Assembly: GCA_910574345.1 (NCBI GenBank)
Contig: CAJSZV010000021.1
Span: forward strand, 1 to 64,000
DNA length: 64,000 nt
Origin: Clostridiaceae bacterium
GTDB taxonomy: Bacteria > Bacillota > Clostridia > Lachnospirales > Lachnospiraceae
Direction of reading: 5' to 3'
Positions within the stretch are counted from its first letter, which is position 1. Each line of letters opens with the position of its first letter. Shown in pieces: positions 26,037 to 36,600 of the stretch. A program made the translations under genes and the position numbers. The notes under the pieces were generated by a model. It worked only from the letters and a program-made list of their open reading frames with translations, had not been told where the DNA came from and made no database searches.

Positions 26037-26618
26037 TTAGTTGTAATACACATCAAGGATTACATACTTATCCGGGTTTTCTAAAATATCCGAGCACATA
26101 TCCTTAGATAACTTTGCTCCGATACCGCATCCGCCTTTTGGAATCGTAACATGCCAGGTTCCGTCATGAACCAGGTTGTCTAACTCCTCCAGCGCTTTCC
26201 TTAAGTCATAGTAATTGGTTTCGGAATATATGGAATTCTCGAAATCCTCCTTCTCTTTTCTTTCGATGACACGGTAAATGGTCTTTAACCCCAGATTGTT
26301 TCTGGCAGTTTCCAATTTATCCAATTCTGTTTTCACAAGGAACAGAATACTGTTATTCCATTCCAGCGCTTCTTTTTTCAGTGTTTCTGGTGATTCTGCC
26401 CCGATTACATAAAATTCTTTTAATAAAAATTGGCCTTCTGCAAGCAAAAAATATCCAAATGAATCCCCCAGATAAGAGGTCAGAAAATTTGTCGCTCTTT
26501 CATAAACAGCCTCCAGGAATTCTCCTTTCTCCAAATCATGAAAAGCCTCGTTTACATCTTCATATTCTATTGCAAAGGTTTCTTCCACATTGATAAATAC
26601 CCGAAAAGAATCTGACAC
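26037..26618 (-). CDS. Unknown 193-residue protein
   Basis: This soluble acidic protein is not recognised. It is mainly helical (YEDVNEAFHDLEKGEFLEAVYERATNFL, then NNSILFLVKTELDKLETARNNLGL) and ends in a beta segment with a Gly/Cys loop (GGCGIGAKLS). It starts at GTG with AAAGGAG six bases upstream. It heads the run with the methyltransferase-like and 94-residue proteins. No CATAATT was found immediately before it, so it may be read from the promoter of the 26705-26920 gene. Confidence 0.65.
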   Translation of the reverse strand: MSDSFRVFINVEETFAIEYEDVNEAFHDLEKGEFLEAVYERATNFLTSYLGDSFGYFLLAEGQFLLKEFYVIGAESPETLKKEALEWNNSILFLVKTELDKLETARNNLGLKTIYRVIERKEKEDFENSIYSETNYYDLRKALEELDNLVHDGTWHVTIPKGGCGIGAKLSKDMCSDILENPDKYVILDVYYN

Positions 26619-26704
26619 GTTCGTCTCCTTTCATCAAACAGGCTCATAGTTCCTTGCTGACTTCCTCTTCATGCCCGTTGTTTCCAAGGCCTTTGTACCA
26701 TTAA

Positions 26705-26920
26705 TTAATCATCTTCCAAACCCTCCAACTCACCGTCTTCTTCTAATTTCTCATATGCTTCTTTTGCAGAAATTTCCGCATTCTGCAGCTGGTTCAGGAC
26801 ATCAAATAAGTATTGTGAACTAGAACCAATAAGATGGCCTATCTCATCCGCAGCATATTTTGTTTGTGTAGCAAGTTCTTCTACCTCTTTGAGATTCTCC
26901 CACAGTCCCTTTTTTGTCAT
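26705..26920 (-). CDS. Unknown 71-residue acidic protein
   Basis: This is a short helical protein (LWENLKEVEELATQTKYAADEIGHLIG) with a strongly acidic tail (EKLEEDGELEGLEDD). The ATG at 26920 is supported by GGAGG/GGGGAG just upstream and by a CATAATT element 39 nt away; the open frame further upstream has no support. Small acidic helical proteins in mobile elements can be DNA mimics or inhibitors, but nothing here shows that. Confidence 0.65.
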   Translation of the reverse strand: MTKKGLWENLKEVEELATQTKYAADEIGHLIGSSSQYLFDVLNQLQNAEISAKEAYEKLEEDGELEGLEDD

Positions 26921-26958
26921 GTTCTCCCCTTTCCTCCAATACCTTTTCTCTGCATTAC

Positions 26959-26965
26959 AATTATG
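26959..26965 (-). promoter_or_regulatory. CATAATT element, 39 nt before the 26920 start
   Basis: This lies between the terminator at 26983-27013 and the gene, as at the other sites. Confidence 0.55.
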
Positions 26966-26982
26966 AAAAGAGATATCCTCCC

Positions 26983-27013
26983 TCAAAAAAGAGCAGACAT
27001 AACGCCTGCCCTT
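26983..27013 (-). terminator. Intrinsic terminator after the DUF932 gene
   Basis: GGGCAG, a loop, CTGCTC, then TTTTTT on the minus strand, about 20 bp after the DUF932 stop. Confidence 0.75.
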
Positions 27014-27034
27014 TATCGGGATCACAACCAATAC

Positions 27035-27970
27035 CTATACCAGTTCCTCAACCAGTTCATACGCCTTATCAATCATCGGATTCCCATCCACGGTCCGCAT
27101 GAACAGATTCTCCCGGTAATTGGGTGTGAAACGTCCAGGCTCACGGTGCGTGGCAAAATCGCTGACCGCATTGACAAAGCGGTATGCCGACTTTTCAAGA
27201 TACGCCAAATCCAGCGAATCAAAATATCTTATGGAGAGATCTTCCCTCAGTCTTTCTATATTAGTCTTCCTAATCGCTCCATCGCCGGGCTGTATGGGAA
27301 GAAGAAAGTCAATGTATTCCCTGACTTTATCATCACTGATCTTTTTCAGTTTCAGATCACCGAACTTCTCTTCCAGACGATTCATGTAATTGTCAGCCTT
27401 TAACAGAGTCTCCCTTGCCTCCTCCATCTTTTCTTCAATGTCACCGATATGAATACAGCTCCACTGTCTTCTGGCCGTGCGCAGTGCCAGATTGAGTGTA
27501 TTGCTGCAAACCACACGGATTGGGGTAACCGCAACCCGGATAGCTCCCGTGCCGTCATGGGAATTAGTAAAGACCAGATAGGGGTCAATCTTTTCACCTG
27601 CCACCGTTCTTCCCTCCATCTTTGCCAACATCCACACCCGCTTCCCGTTTGATAAAGAGCCGGCAGTCTCATATTCCACGCCGTCTCCCAGTAAAGTATC
27701 GGTAAAGGCAAACGCCTCCTGATTCTGGACCGGCTTATATTTATCCGAGACAACTCCCAGGATTTTTTGATCTGTATCGCGGATATTCACTTTAAATCCA
27801 GGAATCTTTTCCAAAGTTCCCTGGCAGATAATATCGCTCTGTATCACATTCCAGTCCAGACCCGCCAGCTTCAGCGCCTCCGCACTGTTCACAGAATGTT
27901 TAATAATTGTTCCCAGGCCATGCCATGGGGTTTCCCTTACGCTGAACATCGTTTCCACACATGCACTCAT
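27035..27970 (-). CDS. DUF932 family (phage/plasmid-like) protein
   Basis: The 311 residues match the DUF932/TIGR03299-type proteins common on plasmids and phages: ETMFSVRETPWHGLGT at the start, then VSDKYKPVQNQEAFAFTD, TNSHDGTGAIRVAVTPIRVVCSNTLNLAL and a helical C-terminus. The biochemical role of the family is unknown. The start at 27970 is set by ACAAGGAGG five bases upstream; the frame is open eight codons further. It is transcribed with the 85-residue and 273-residue genes just upstream. Confidence 0.88.
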   Translation of the reverse strand: MSACVETMFSVRETPWHGLGTIIKHSVNSAEALKLAGLDWNVIQSDIICQGTLEKIPGFKVNIRDTDQKILGVVSDKYKPVQNQEAFAFTDTLLGDGVEYETAGSLSNGKRVWMLAKMEGRTVAGEKIDPYLVFTNSHDGTGAIRVAVTPIRVVCSNTLNLALRTARRQWSCIHIGDIEEKMEEARETLLKADNYMNRLEEKFGDLKLKKISDDKVREYIDFLLPIQPGDGAIRKTNIERLREDLSIRYFDSLDLAYLEKSAYRFVNAVSDFATHREPGRFTPNYRENLFMRTVDGNPMIDKAYELVEELV

Positions 27971-27997
27971 CTTTGTCCTCCTTGTATCACTCATCTT

Positions 27998-28255
27998 TTA
28001 TTCATGGGGATCTGCAAACAGCTGTCTGGCGTCAAAATCAATGCCAAAAATTTCATTTAAGCTGTCCTGGTATGCCCACCATTCATCGCATTCATAATCT
28101 TCAATGTCTTTCTGATACACGACCCACAGCCGGTCAATGATCTCCTCATCCGCCAGAACCTTCTTTTTTGCCAGTCCCTCTGTCAAAAAAACATCATCCG
28201 GTGTTTCTCTTATCCAGCTTTTCAGATCCTCCTTGTACTCATTTCGCAGCAGCAT
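27998..28255 (-). CDS. Unknown 85-residue acidic protein
   Basis: This protein is not recognised. It is rich in Glu, Asp and Trp (DYECDEWWAYQDSLNEIFGIDF), with no membrane segment. AAAGGGAC precedes the ATG. It lies between the 273-residue protein and DUF932 with short gaps, so the three form one operon starting from the element near 29187. Confidence 0.65.
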   Translation of the reverse strand: MLLRNEYKEDLKSWIRETPDDVFLTEGLAKKKVLADEEIIDRLWVVYQKDIEDYECDEWWAYQDSLNEIFGIDFDARQLFADPHE

Positions 28256-28321
28256 GCTTTTGTCCCTTTCTGCTCCATTTCATAAAACTTCCCAAAATTC
28301 GTCCACAGCACACAAACCCTG

Positions 28322-29143
28322 CTATGCCGCCTCCAGCAGTTCCTCCGTATAGGTTCCTGGCCCCCAGATTTCATCAGCCAGTTCACAAAGGGGATCAAAG
28401 GTGTCCGTATAAAATCCCCAGCAGGAATCACATTCCTCCCACTGTCCATCCTCACTCTGCCTTTCCTCAATATAGCCGTAAGCCTCACCCTGCAGGTACA
28501 TGTTATACATCTTCACCTCCGCCCTCATGTCCTGCTCTGCCATCCGAATCCATTCCTTTTTGGTCTGTTTCCCCAGCCTTGCCGCCTTTACCCGGTCAAT
28601 GGTGGTCCAGATGATTCCCACCTGTCCGCTGTCCCACGGGTCTCCAAAATCTGCGCAGCTCATACTCAGTCCGCTGTGGTCATAAAGATACAGGGGAAGG
28701 ATCACCAGATTATCATTGGATATCTTTTGAAGATCGTTCAGGGTAATGCCGGCAATCAGGTCGTCTTCTAAAAACTCCACATCCGGGTTTGCGCAGAACA
28801 GACCGTATTCCCGTTTTCCCAGAAAACAATACGCTCCCCATATTTCCCACTGTCTTTCCTTACGGTTGTAGGTAAGCTCAATATTGGCTTTCCCCGTCTT
28901 CACATAAGAGCGTATCCGTTTCATGGAAATTCCCAGTTCCTGAATGACTGCCCTTTTTAATCCGTCCATGTCCTGATACTTAGTTCTGTCCCCCAGGCCA
29001 TACCTTGAGTGCATGCAGAACATAGTCCCAATGTTGCCGTCCATATCCGTTCTGGGATTCCAGGGGAACTCATCCGGTTCCACATGCATACGGAAAATCC
29101 TTTGTTTATCATCCTTGTAATACCGGTACTCATGGTGTTCCAT
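28322..29143 (-). CDS. Unknown 273-residue mobile-element protein
   Basis: No catalytic domain is recognised. The motif YDHSGLSMSCADFGDPWDSGQVG is distinctive and, from memory, occurs in proteins of unknown function carried by phages and conjugative elements of gut bacteria. The C-terminal half is acidic and aromatic (GFYTDTFDPLCELADEIWG). The ATG at 29143 follows AGAGGAT, and the frame is open seven codons further. It heads the operon with the 85-residue and DUF932 genes. Confidence 0.7.
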   Translation of the reverse strand: MEHHEYRYYKDDKQRIFRMHVEPDEFPWNPRTDMDGNIGTMFCMHSRYGLGDRTKYQDMDGLKRAVIQELGISMKRIRSYVKTGKANIELTYNRKERQWEIWGAYCFLGKREYGLFCANPDVEFLEDDLIAGITLNDLQKISNDNLVILPLYLYDHSGLSMSCADFGDPWDSGQVGIIWTTIDRVKAARLGKQTKKEWIRMAEQDMRAEVKMYNMYLQGEAYGYIEERQSEDGQWEECDSCWGFYTDTFDPLCELADEIWGPGTYTEELLEAA

Positions 29144-29186
29144 TGTTATCCTCTTCTCTCCCATTTCTTATTGGTTTTTCCAATAT

Positions 29187-29194
29187 AATTATTG
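29187..29194 (-). promoter_or_regulatory. CAATAATT, variant of the CATAATT element
   Basis: This lies 44 nt before the 29143 start, the same position as the other elements. It is the only variant among twelve. Confidence 0.4.
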
Positions 29195-29226
29195 CGGTAC
29201 ATGACAGGCCATAATAAAAGAACGCG

Positions 29227-29275
29227 AAAAAAGGAGCCGCCTGTCGGTTCAATTTCCCGGCAAGGCGGCTCCTCT
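29227..29275 (-). terminator. Strong intrinsic terminator after the adhesin operon
   Basis: AGGAGCCGCCT pairs with AGGCGGCTCCT, with further inner pairing CCGG/CCG, and is followed by TTTTTT on the minus strand, directly after the stop of the membrane protein. Confidence 0.88.
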
Positions 29276-29277
29276 CT

Positions 29278-30669
29278 TTAAACCTGATTCCGTTTACAGT
29301 AATTTACACACCCTTTACATGTTTCAGCTCTATGTTTTCTGTAAGGGCATATTGCCTTCTCGTCATAGACACAGATATTTCGTATCTTCTTGGTCAGAAT
29401 GAATACCAGGAATGCGGCTGTCAGCACCAGAGGCAGGGATGAAATCACCGGATGTTCCTCAAATGCGGCTGCGATTGCCTCGTAAACCGCTGTAATCGTT
29501 CCCACAAAGCCTTCCCACAACCGTTCTAGAAGGCTCTTTACCTTCTTTGCAGAAACGTCCTCCCGTTCATACCGTGCAGTTACCGCCATGGTGTAAAGAA
29601 TCCTTTCCTTTTCCGGAATCTCCTCCTCATATATGCATTCCCATATTTTCCCCACAATGGCGGGCAGGTTCACCTCCCCACCATAGACGGCCCGGATATC
29701 TTTCACCCACTTTCGCCCGCTGGCAGTAGCGTTTCTCATAACCATTCCGTTCTGCGTATAGGGCTCCCCGTTCCAGGTAATCGAATGGATCTCATAGGCG
29801 TCTCCGTCCAGCTTTAAATATTCCAGGAAATCTTCCCCATAGTCTGCCAGATCCGCGTCTTTGGGGATTTGTTTCCCATTCAAGACAAACAGATCCGCGT
29901 CATAACCGGTGACCGTGACCGGAAACGTAAAATCCTCTTCCCAATACTCTTTTGTAGTTTCCTGGGTTCTTAAGTCCAGTAAGGCGCTTACCCTCTGGCC
30001 TGTATCCATATCCTCAAACTCCGATTCCTTCACTTCTGGAATCTGGACACCGGCCTCCACCGCCGTATAAGTTACGGCCACTTCTTTATACTCAGTCCGT
30101 TCCTTTGCCTCCTGCTCCTTTAACTCCTTCTCTGTCAGGAGATAAGTCTTCCCATCTTCTCCCACAATGGTCCTCTCCGGTTCCTGTTCGCTCCCGTCTC
30201 CGGTGAACACCTGGCTTTCATAGGAAAACTGTCTGGGAACCACTGCGGTCTCACGGACCAGGGAAGCCTGTCCCACAGAACGCAATCGATAGGTATCACC
30301 ATGAATGACAACGCTGTCTTTCAGAGACTGAAACGGGTCGCTGTCTTTGTCATAGGTGGTATAGAGTACCTTCTTCTCAAATGCTTCTGTTCCAGCCTCC
30401 ACATCCTCTGTCTCCATATCCGCCATCCCAATCTCCGGTCTCTCATCATCAGGTATCGTATCTTCTTTCGGAAAACCAAGGATTTGGCCGTCAAGGGCGG
30501 ATAAATCCGGAAGTGTTTCCATAAGAATCTCTTTCTCTGGCACATTTCCATAAGCCGATGTGGTCACGGGTCCCCACATAAGAACGCATGCCACAACTGC
30601 TGCGAAACATCCTGCCTCATATGCCAGTGACGTATCTGATCGGCCCATAAGCCACCTGTGTCTACTCAT
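29278..30669 (-). CDS. Membrane-anchored extracellular protein with cytosolic Cys cluster
   Basis: This 463-residue protein is not recognised. A hydrophobic N-terminal segment (about 15-40) would serve as signal or anchor. A large extracellular part is rich in Glu, Thr and Tyr, and a transmembrane helix (SSLPLVLTAAFLVFILT) lies near residue 415. A short cytosolic tail follows with CPYRKHRAETCKGC and one more Cys, a possible zinc site. Its ATG overlaps the adhesin stop by 8 bp, with GAGGAGGGG upstream, so it is translationally coupled to the giant adhesin. It may help display or anchor that protein; this is inference from position. Confidence 0.65.
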   Translation of the reverse strand: MSRHRWLMGRSDTSLAYEAGCFAAVVACVLMWGPVTTSAYGNVPEKEILMETLPDLSALDGQILGFPKEDTIPDDERPEIGMADMETEDVEAGTEAFEKKVLYTTYDKDSDPFQSLKDSVVIHGDTYRLRSVGQASLVRETAVVPRQFSYESQVFTGDGSEQEPERTIVGEDGKTYLLTEKELKEQEAKERTEYKEVAVTYTAVEAGVQIPEVKESEFEDMDTGQRVSALLDLRTQETTKEYWEEDFTFPVTVTGYDADLFVLNGKQIPKDADLADYGEDFLEYLKLDGDAYEIHSITWNGEPYTQNGMVMRNATASGRKWVKDIRAVYGGEVNLPAIVGKIWECIYEEEIPEKERILYTMAVTARYEREDVSAKKVKSLLERLWEGFVGTITAVYEAIAAAFEEHPVISSLPLVLTAAFLVFILTKKIRNICVYDEKAICPYRKHRAETCKGCVNYCKRNQV

Positions 30670-33600
30670 GTCTTTCCCCTCCTCTCTTTTTCCTTAAAAC
30701 CGCCAGCCCAATCATGCCGCAGCACATCATCAGTCCCAGAACCACAAAGGGGAAGGTGTCCCCTGTTTTGGACGGTGTGGCAAAGGGGTGCCAGTTTCCG
30801 TCCCGGTCAAACCACCCTTTCCCATATCCATCAGCGCCATTATCATAAACCGCATGGATTATCCCGGCCCGTTTTCCCGGATCAGGCGGCGGAGTCCGGT
30901 CTTTTTTTCCATTGTAGAAGACAGTTTCTCCTTCAATTCCACTGGCTCTGACCGTAAATGTAAGATAGCCGTCCGATTTTTCGTAAGCCTCCGGTACCTT
31001 AGTCTCCCGCACCGCGAATGCCCCGTACCGTTCCGGGGTAAAGGTAACCTGGCCATAAGAGTCCGTTGTTCCCTTATAAACAATACGGCCTGTCTCATCC
31101 CATATTTCAAACCGCACGCCCTCAATAGGCTCCCCTGTCTCAGAATCCGCCTTTTTGATGGTGACATTGGGCGGTGTGTGGTAATTGGCCACAGGAATGG
31201 ATTTGTGGGAGAATGTGGTAATCTTAAGTTCATACCGTTCCGAATCCGCCTGGTAGCCTGCCGGCGCCTTGGTCTCCTGATAGGTATAGTTTCCTGGAGA
31301 ATCGAAGGAAACATAGGCATACCCGCTGGAGTCTGTCCTTACTGTCTCATACACGGAACCATTTTCACGGTAAATGGTAAACTCTGCCCCCGGCAGCGCG
31401 GCCATGGTAATCCCGTCATATTTTTTGAAAGTGACTGTCGGAGGAGAAGAAGGCTTTCCGCCTCCAGGGGTTGGAATCTTCTCATTCTCTAGGAGAATGG
31501 TAATGACCTCCTCCTTCTTTTCCAGGGGAACCGTAAACTCAAAGTCCTCCATATTTCGATACCCGGCCGGTGCCTTTTTCTCCCTCAGAAGATAGGTCTC
31601 TCCGGCAGACAGCTTTGCCTCCAAGGTGATGGTCCCATTGATTACAAATTCCGGAACGATCACGGTCTGGTCAGATTTTCTCACAATCTCAAAGCGGCCT
31701 CCCTTTAGACGCTCCCTGCTTCCCTTCCTCACTTTTTCCACTGTCACAATAATCGGTGAATCTTTCATGGTAACCGTCATAACCTCACTGTGATCCTCCA
31801 TGGTAAAGACAACATCCGGGGCTTTGTAATACCCAGCCGGTGCCTTTTCCTCCACCAGCCGGTATCGGTGTCCTGCTGTGAGAACCCCTGTTATCCTATG
31901 GGCTGTACCGTCACTTACCCAGCTATCCATAACATCCCCATTGACACTGTCTCTTACAGACAGCTCTGCACCTTTTACGGGAACGCCGTTTTGGTCTGTC
32001 TTCAGGATAGCTGCCTGAGTGGGAACGTCTTTCATCTGAACCTTCAGAGGTCTCTTCTGATTGAGATACGGCATGTGAAACTTCACCCTCTCTCCCAATC
32101 CATACCCCTTTGGCGGTTCCAGCTCTGCCAGAAAATAATCTTCCCCTGCCTTTAACTGTCCGGTAATCGGTGTCCCACCGGCACTGGCAGTAAAGATTAA
32201 ATTCTCGCCTTTGGAAAATAACAGGCTTTCCTCCTCCGGCCAGTGACAATCCATGACCGCTTTCGCCGGCGTCCCATCTGCCTTTAATATCTGGTAGATT
32301 CCTCCAGATAATGCCGTTCCATCCATGCTCACCTTTTGAATCAGGATCTTGGTTGGTGCGTCTTTCATCCTCACTACATTATCCACAACCTCAATCTCAT
32401 ACCCGACTCCCTCACCGTGGATCTCTCCCTTTTCATCAACAGCGTTCCCTTTCTCATCTATGGTGATTACATGTTCTCCGTCCCTGTAAGTCCCGTCCAG
32501 ATGGAGCACAATACTCGTTGGAAACCCGTCTTTATCAAAGAGGATTGGCTCTCCCTTCTCATTGATATAGTGAGCGCCTGTGACCATTCCGTCCGGATTG
32601 AGTGTAAATTCAATCATCTCAGAATATCCATAACCTTCCGGGGCCGACTCTTCCCGATAACGGTAGGTGGTATTGGTATCCATAACCCCTTCCTCCTTAT
32701 GGGGCGTACCTCCTGATACCCAGCGGTCAATCCTGGTTTCTGAACCGTCCGGATTCACCTTTAACAGCTCACAGACCGCCCCAGGAATTTCTTTTCCCGC
32801 AAAATCCTCTTTTGTAAAGAAAACCTTTGTCGCCTGATTGCTCATTACTACCTGCAAAGGCTCTTTCTGATTCACATAGGGCATGTGGAAGCTGACCGCT
32901 TTCCCGGCAAAATGTCCATCCGGCGATTCAAGTTCCTTTAAAAGATAGTCCTGGCCAGCCTTTAATTGCCCGGTGATCTCAATCCCCTCTTTTTGTGCCT
33001 CAAAGATAAGCAGTTCTCCCTTCTTTATAGTTCCGGAATGTAGCAGGGATAACACCTTGGTATCCTGAATTGCCTTTACCGGTTTCTCATCCTTCGTAAA
33101 GATCTGGAATTTACCGCCATGAAGCATTTTCCCATCCAGACCGGTTTTCTGAATGAAAAGTCTGGTGGGGGCGTCTTTCATTTTCACCACATTGCCGGAA
33201 ACCGGTATCTCATAAGCCACGCCTTCCCCATGAATTTCTCCGGATTCATCTACCGCGTTTCCCTTTGTATCAATCCTGACTACGATTTCGCCATCCATAT
33301 AGGTCCCATCTGGCTGCACCACAATCCTGGTGGGGTATCCGTCCTTGTCAAATAAGATGGGCTGCCCCTGCTCATTGATATAATGAGCCCCAGTGACTGT
33401 CCCGTTTTTATCCACGGTAAACTCAATATCTTGGGAATAGCCGTACCCTTCCGGCGCTGCCTCCTCATGGTATCGGTAAGTGGTATCCGTATTCAGAGTG
33501 CCTTCCTCTGTATGGGGAGTTCCGTTGGAAATCCATTTGGAGATTGCAGTCACGGTGCCATCGGGGTTCACTTTTCTCAGCTCACAGACTGCACCGGGGA

Positions 33601-36600
33601 TTTCCTCTCCGGCAAAATCCTCTTTCGTAAAGAATACCTTGGTCTTTCGATTCTTTATTACTACTTTGACCGGCTCCTTCTGGTTTCCATAGGGCATTTT
33701 AAAAGAAACGTCTCTACCTCCTATATAACCGTCTGCCGGTTTCCATTCCCGCATAACATAGTTCATTCCTGCGGCCAGCTGCCCAGTGATCGGAACCCCT
33801 TCCTCTGTTCCGTCTGAGAAGAAGATCATATCCTCCCCCTTCTTAATCATTCCCTCATGAATTGCCGATGGAATTAGGGTATCGCTTACTGCTTTTACTG
33901 CACTTCCATTCTCCTGCAATATCTGAAAGCCTGCGCCGGCAATAGGTGTTCCCTCCAGATCTGTCTTAATGAGGTATAGTTGGGTGGGGGCGTCTCTCAT
34001 CACGATTCGATTGTCCATGACGGGAAGTTCATGCTGTACACCCTCTCCATAAACCTTCCCATTCTCATCGACAGCATTCCCCTCCTCATCTATGACAAGG
34101 ACGTGATCTCCATGGGAGTATGTCCCATCCAAATGGAGGATGATGTTGGTGGGATACCCGTCTTTGTCATACAGGATCGTCTCCCCGTCCTCATTGACAT
34201 AATGAGCACTGTCAACCACTCCGTCATGATTGACGGTAAATTCAATATCCTCGGAATATCCATAGCCCTCCGGGGCCAATTCCTCATGATAGCGGTAAGT
34301 GGTGTCTGCCTTAAGGCCATACTCCAGAATATGCGGCTCTGCTTTTGATACCCATTTGTCTACAGATACAACCGTGCCATCAGGATTCACCTTTTTCAGT
34401 TCACAGGAAGCTCCGGGGATCTCTTTCCCGGCAAAGTCCTCTTTTGTAAAGGTCACCGCAAAAGGCTTATCCTTCATACAAATCCGGTTGTTTTCTATAG
34501 GGATTTCCATTCCTACCCCTTCAGCGACCACCTCTCCCAGTTCCGTGACCATATCCTCATGTTCCAGGAATACTTCCTTTTCCTGATACTTATAAATCAC
34601 TGTCCCGCTTTCCTCTGTATGGACATGGATGTCCGTGGGATAACCGTTTTTGTCATAAAAGACCGGTTCCCCGTCCTCATTTACATAATGAGCAGACTTG
34701 ACCTGACCGTCTTTATCCAGAGAAAACACCATATCTTCACTGTACCCATAGTTATCCGGTGCCTCTTTTTCATGAAAATAGTAGGTTTTTCCAGGGCTTA
34801 AGATTCCTTCTATCTTGTGTGGCACAGTCCCGGAAACCCATTGGCTGATAACTTCTCTCTTTCCATTTTCCTTAAAAGTTTCCAGTTCACAGACCGCACC
34901 GGGAATCTCCGTTCCCCCAAAGTCTTGTTTGGAAAAATAGCAGGTGGTTGGTTTGTCCTCCATGACAACCCGGTCAATAGTCCCATCCTCCGACACGGTA
35001 AATACCACATCCTCCGAATACCCGTAGCCTTCCGGTGCTGCCTCCTCATGGTAGCGATAGGTTTTTCCTGCCTCCAAAATCCCGACAAGCTTTTTCGGTT
35101 CTTTTCCTGAAATCCATCGAACCTCGTTGCCAAAGGAATCGGTTAAAACTTTCCCGTCTTCATCCATAAGCACACAGACTGCCCCTTCCACCTCTTCTGC
35201 TCCCGCCCAGTCAAGTTTGGTAAACCACACCTGTGTGGGCTTATTCAAAAGAGAAATGTCATTGATCTGGCACCTCTCCCCAAAGGAAAAACCATATTTT
35301 CTCAGAACCAGAGAATCTCCTTTTGGAACATGCAGATATTCTGTAAGGTAATACCCTGTATTCTTCAGGAACACACTGCGCTCACTGGTGGCATTCCGCG
35401 TGTTAGTAAATAAAACATTTGACACCTTGGTATTCCCTGTCCTGCCATCCGCCTTTGTGTTTGTCACCACAAAGGGGTGCTGCTCTGCCACGATCTGCAA
35501 AACCTGATAATTAGTATTGTAAGGAAGATCCTGAATGGTAATAAAATCATTCCCATTGACGGAAATTTCAAATTCACTCTTCTCTCCATAAGCGTACAGG
35601 GTGCCATTGGTATAACGGGTACGGTAATCGTAAGCTCCAGAAAGAGGGGAACCATCCGCAGTGGTCAAAATCACTTGAAAGGTAAATGCAGCATTGCGGT
35701 TTTCCGGGTGGGTCCCCGCCACCGCGCTGGAGATCACTAACTTGGAGGAATCTTTAAAGATACCCTCCCCATGATTCACTGCCACCGGATTCACATAACT
35801 GTAAACTTTGCCGTCAATACTTACCTGCTGATGGATATAGCCCCTGGCAGATTCCTCTACATGAGCCACTACGGTTAGCTTTCCTGATTGCTTCGATGTC
35901 ACTGTCCGATACGTTCCATCCTCTTGTTTTTCAAGCCCACCTGTGGCACGTAAGTAGGTAATCCCGTCTGCCGGAAGAACTATGATTTCCTTTTCCTCTC
36001 CCTCATAGGAAATCTCATAGTAGATGGTATCTCCGGCCTGCACGGCCCTGTGGTCTACCCCTGTCTTTCTTAAAATCTGCCCCACTACCGTGAGGCCGTC
36101 CGGGTCTTCCCTCAAAGGGTTGCTCACCGTATAACTTCCCGTATCGTCCGGGGTGAAGGAGAGAATCCCGGCACCTGATTCATCGGTAATCTCATAGGTA
36201 AGGTTCTTGGTATCCCCTCTTAAATCAACCTTCATCCACCCTTCTTTTAGCTTTGCTATAAAAGTGACCGTCCCCAGAACGTCCTCCGAACCATCAGAAT
36301 ATCGGACGTACTCCCTGATTCGGTATCTTCGCCCCTCTTCCACGTCCTCTGAGGAAAGATGGATACTGCCGTCTGCCAGCGTCCCCTTGTTTACGCCGGT
36401 TCCCTTTTCCATATCCTCCAGCATGACATAGGTGCCTAGGACCGTCCGGGTGGCAAAGGTCACCTTCTCCACGGCTCCCGTGCTGTCAGAGGCAAAGGCA
36501 ATGGAAATATTTTCTTTCGGGTCATACCAGATTCGTCCGATGGATGTACCGCTGGGAGATACCTGAAAGAATACATCCTCTGCCTTCGTATACCCGGCAG

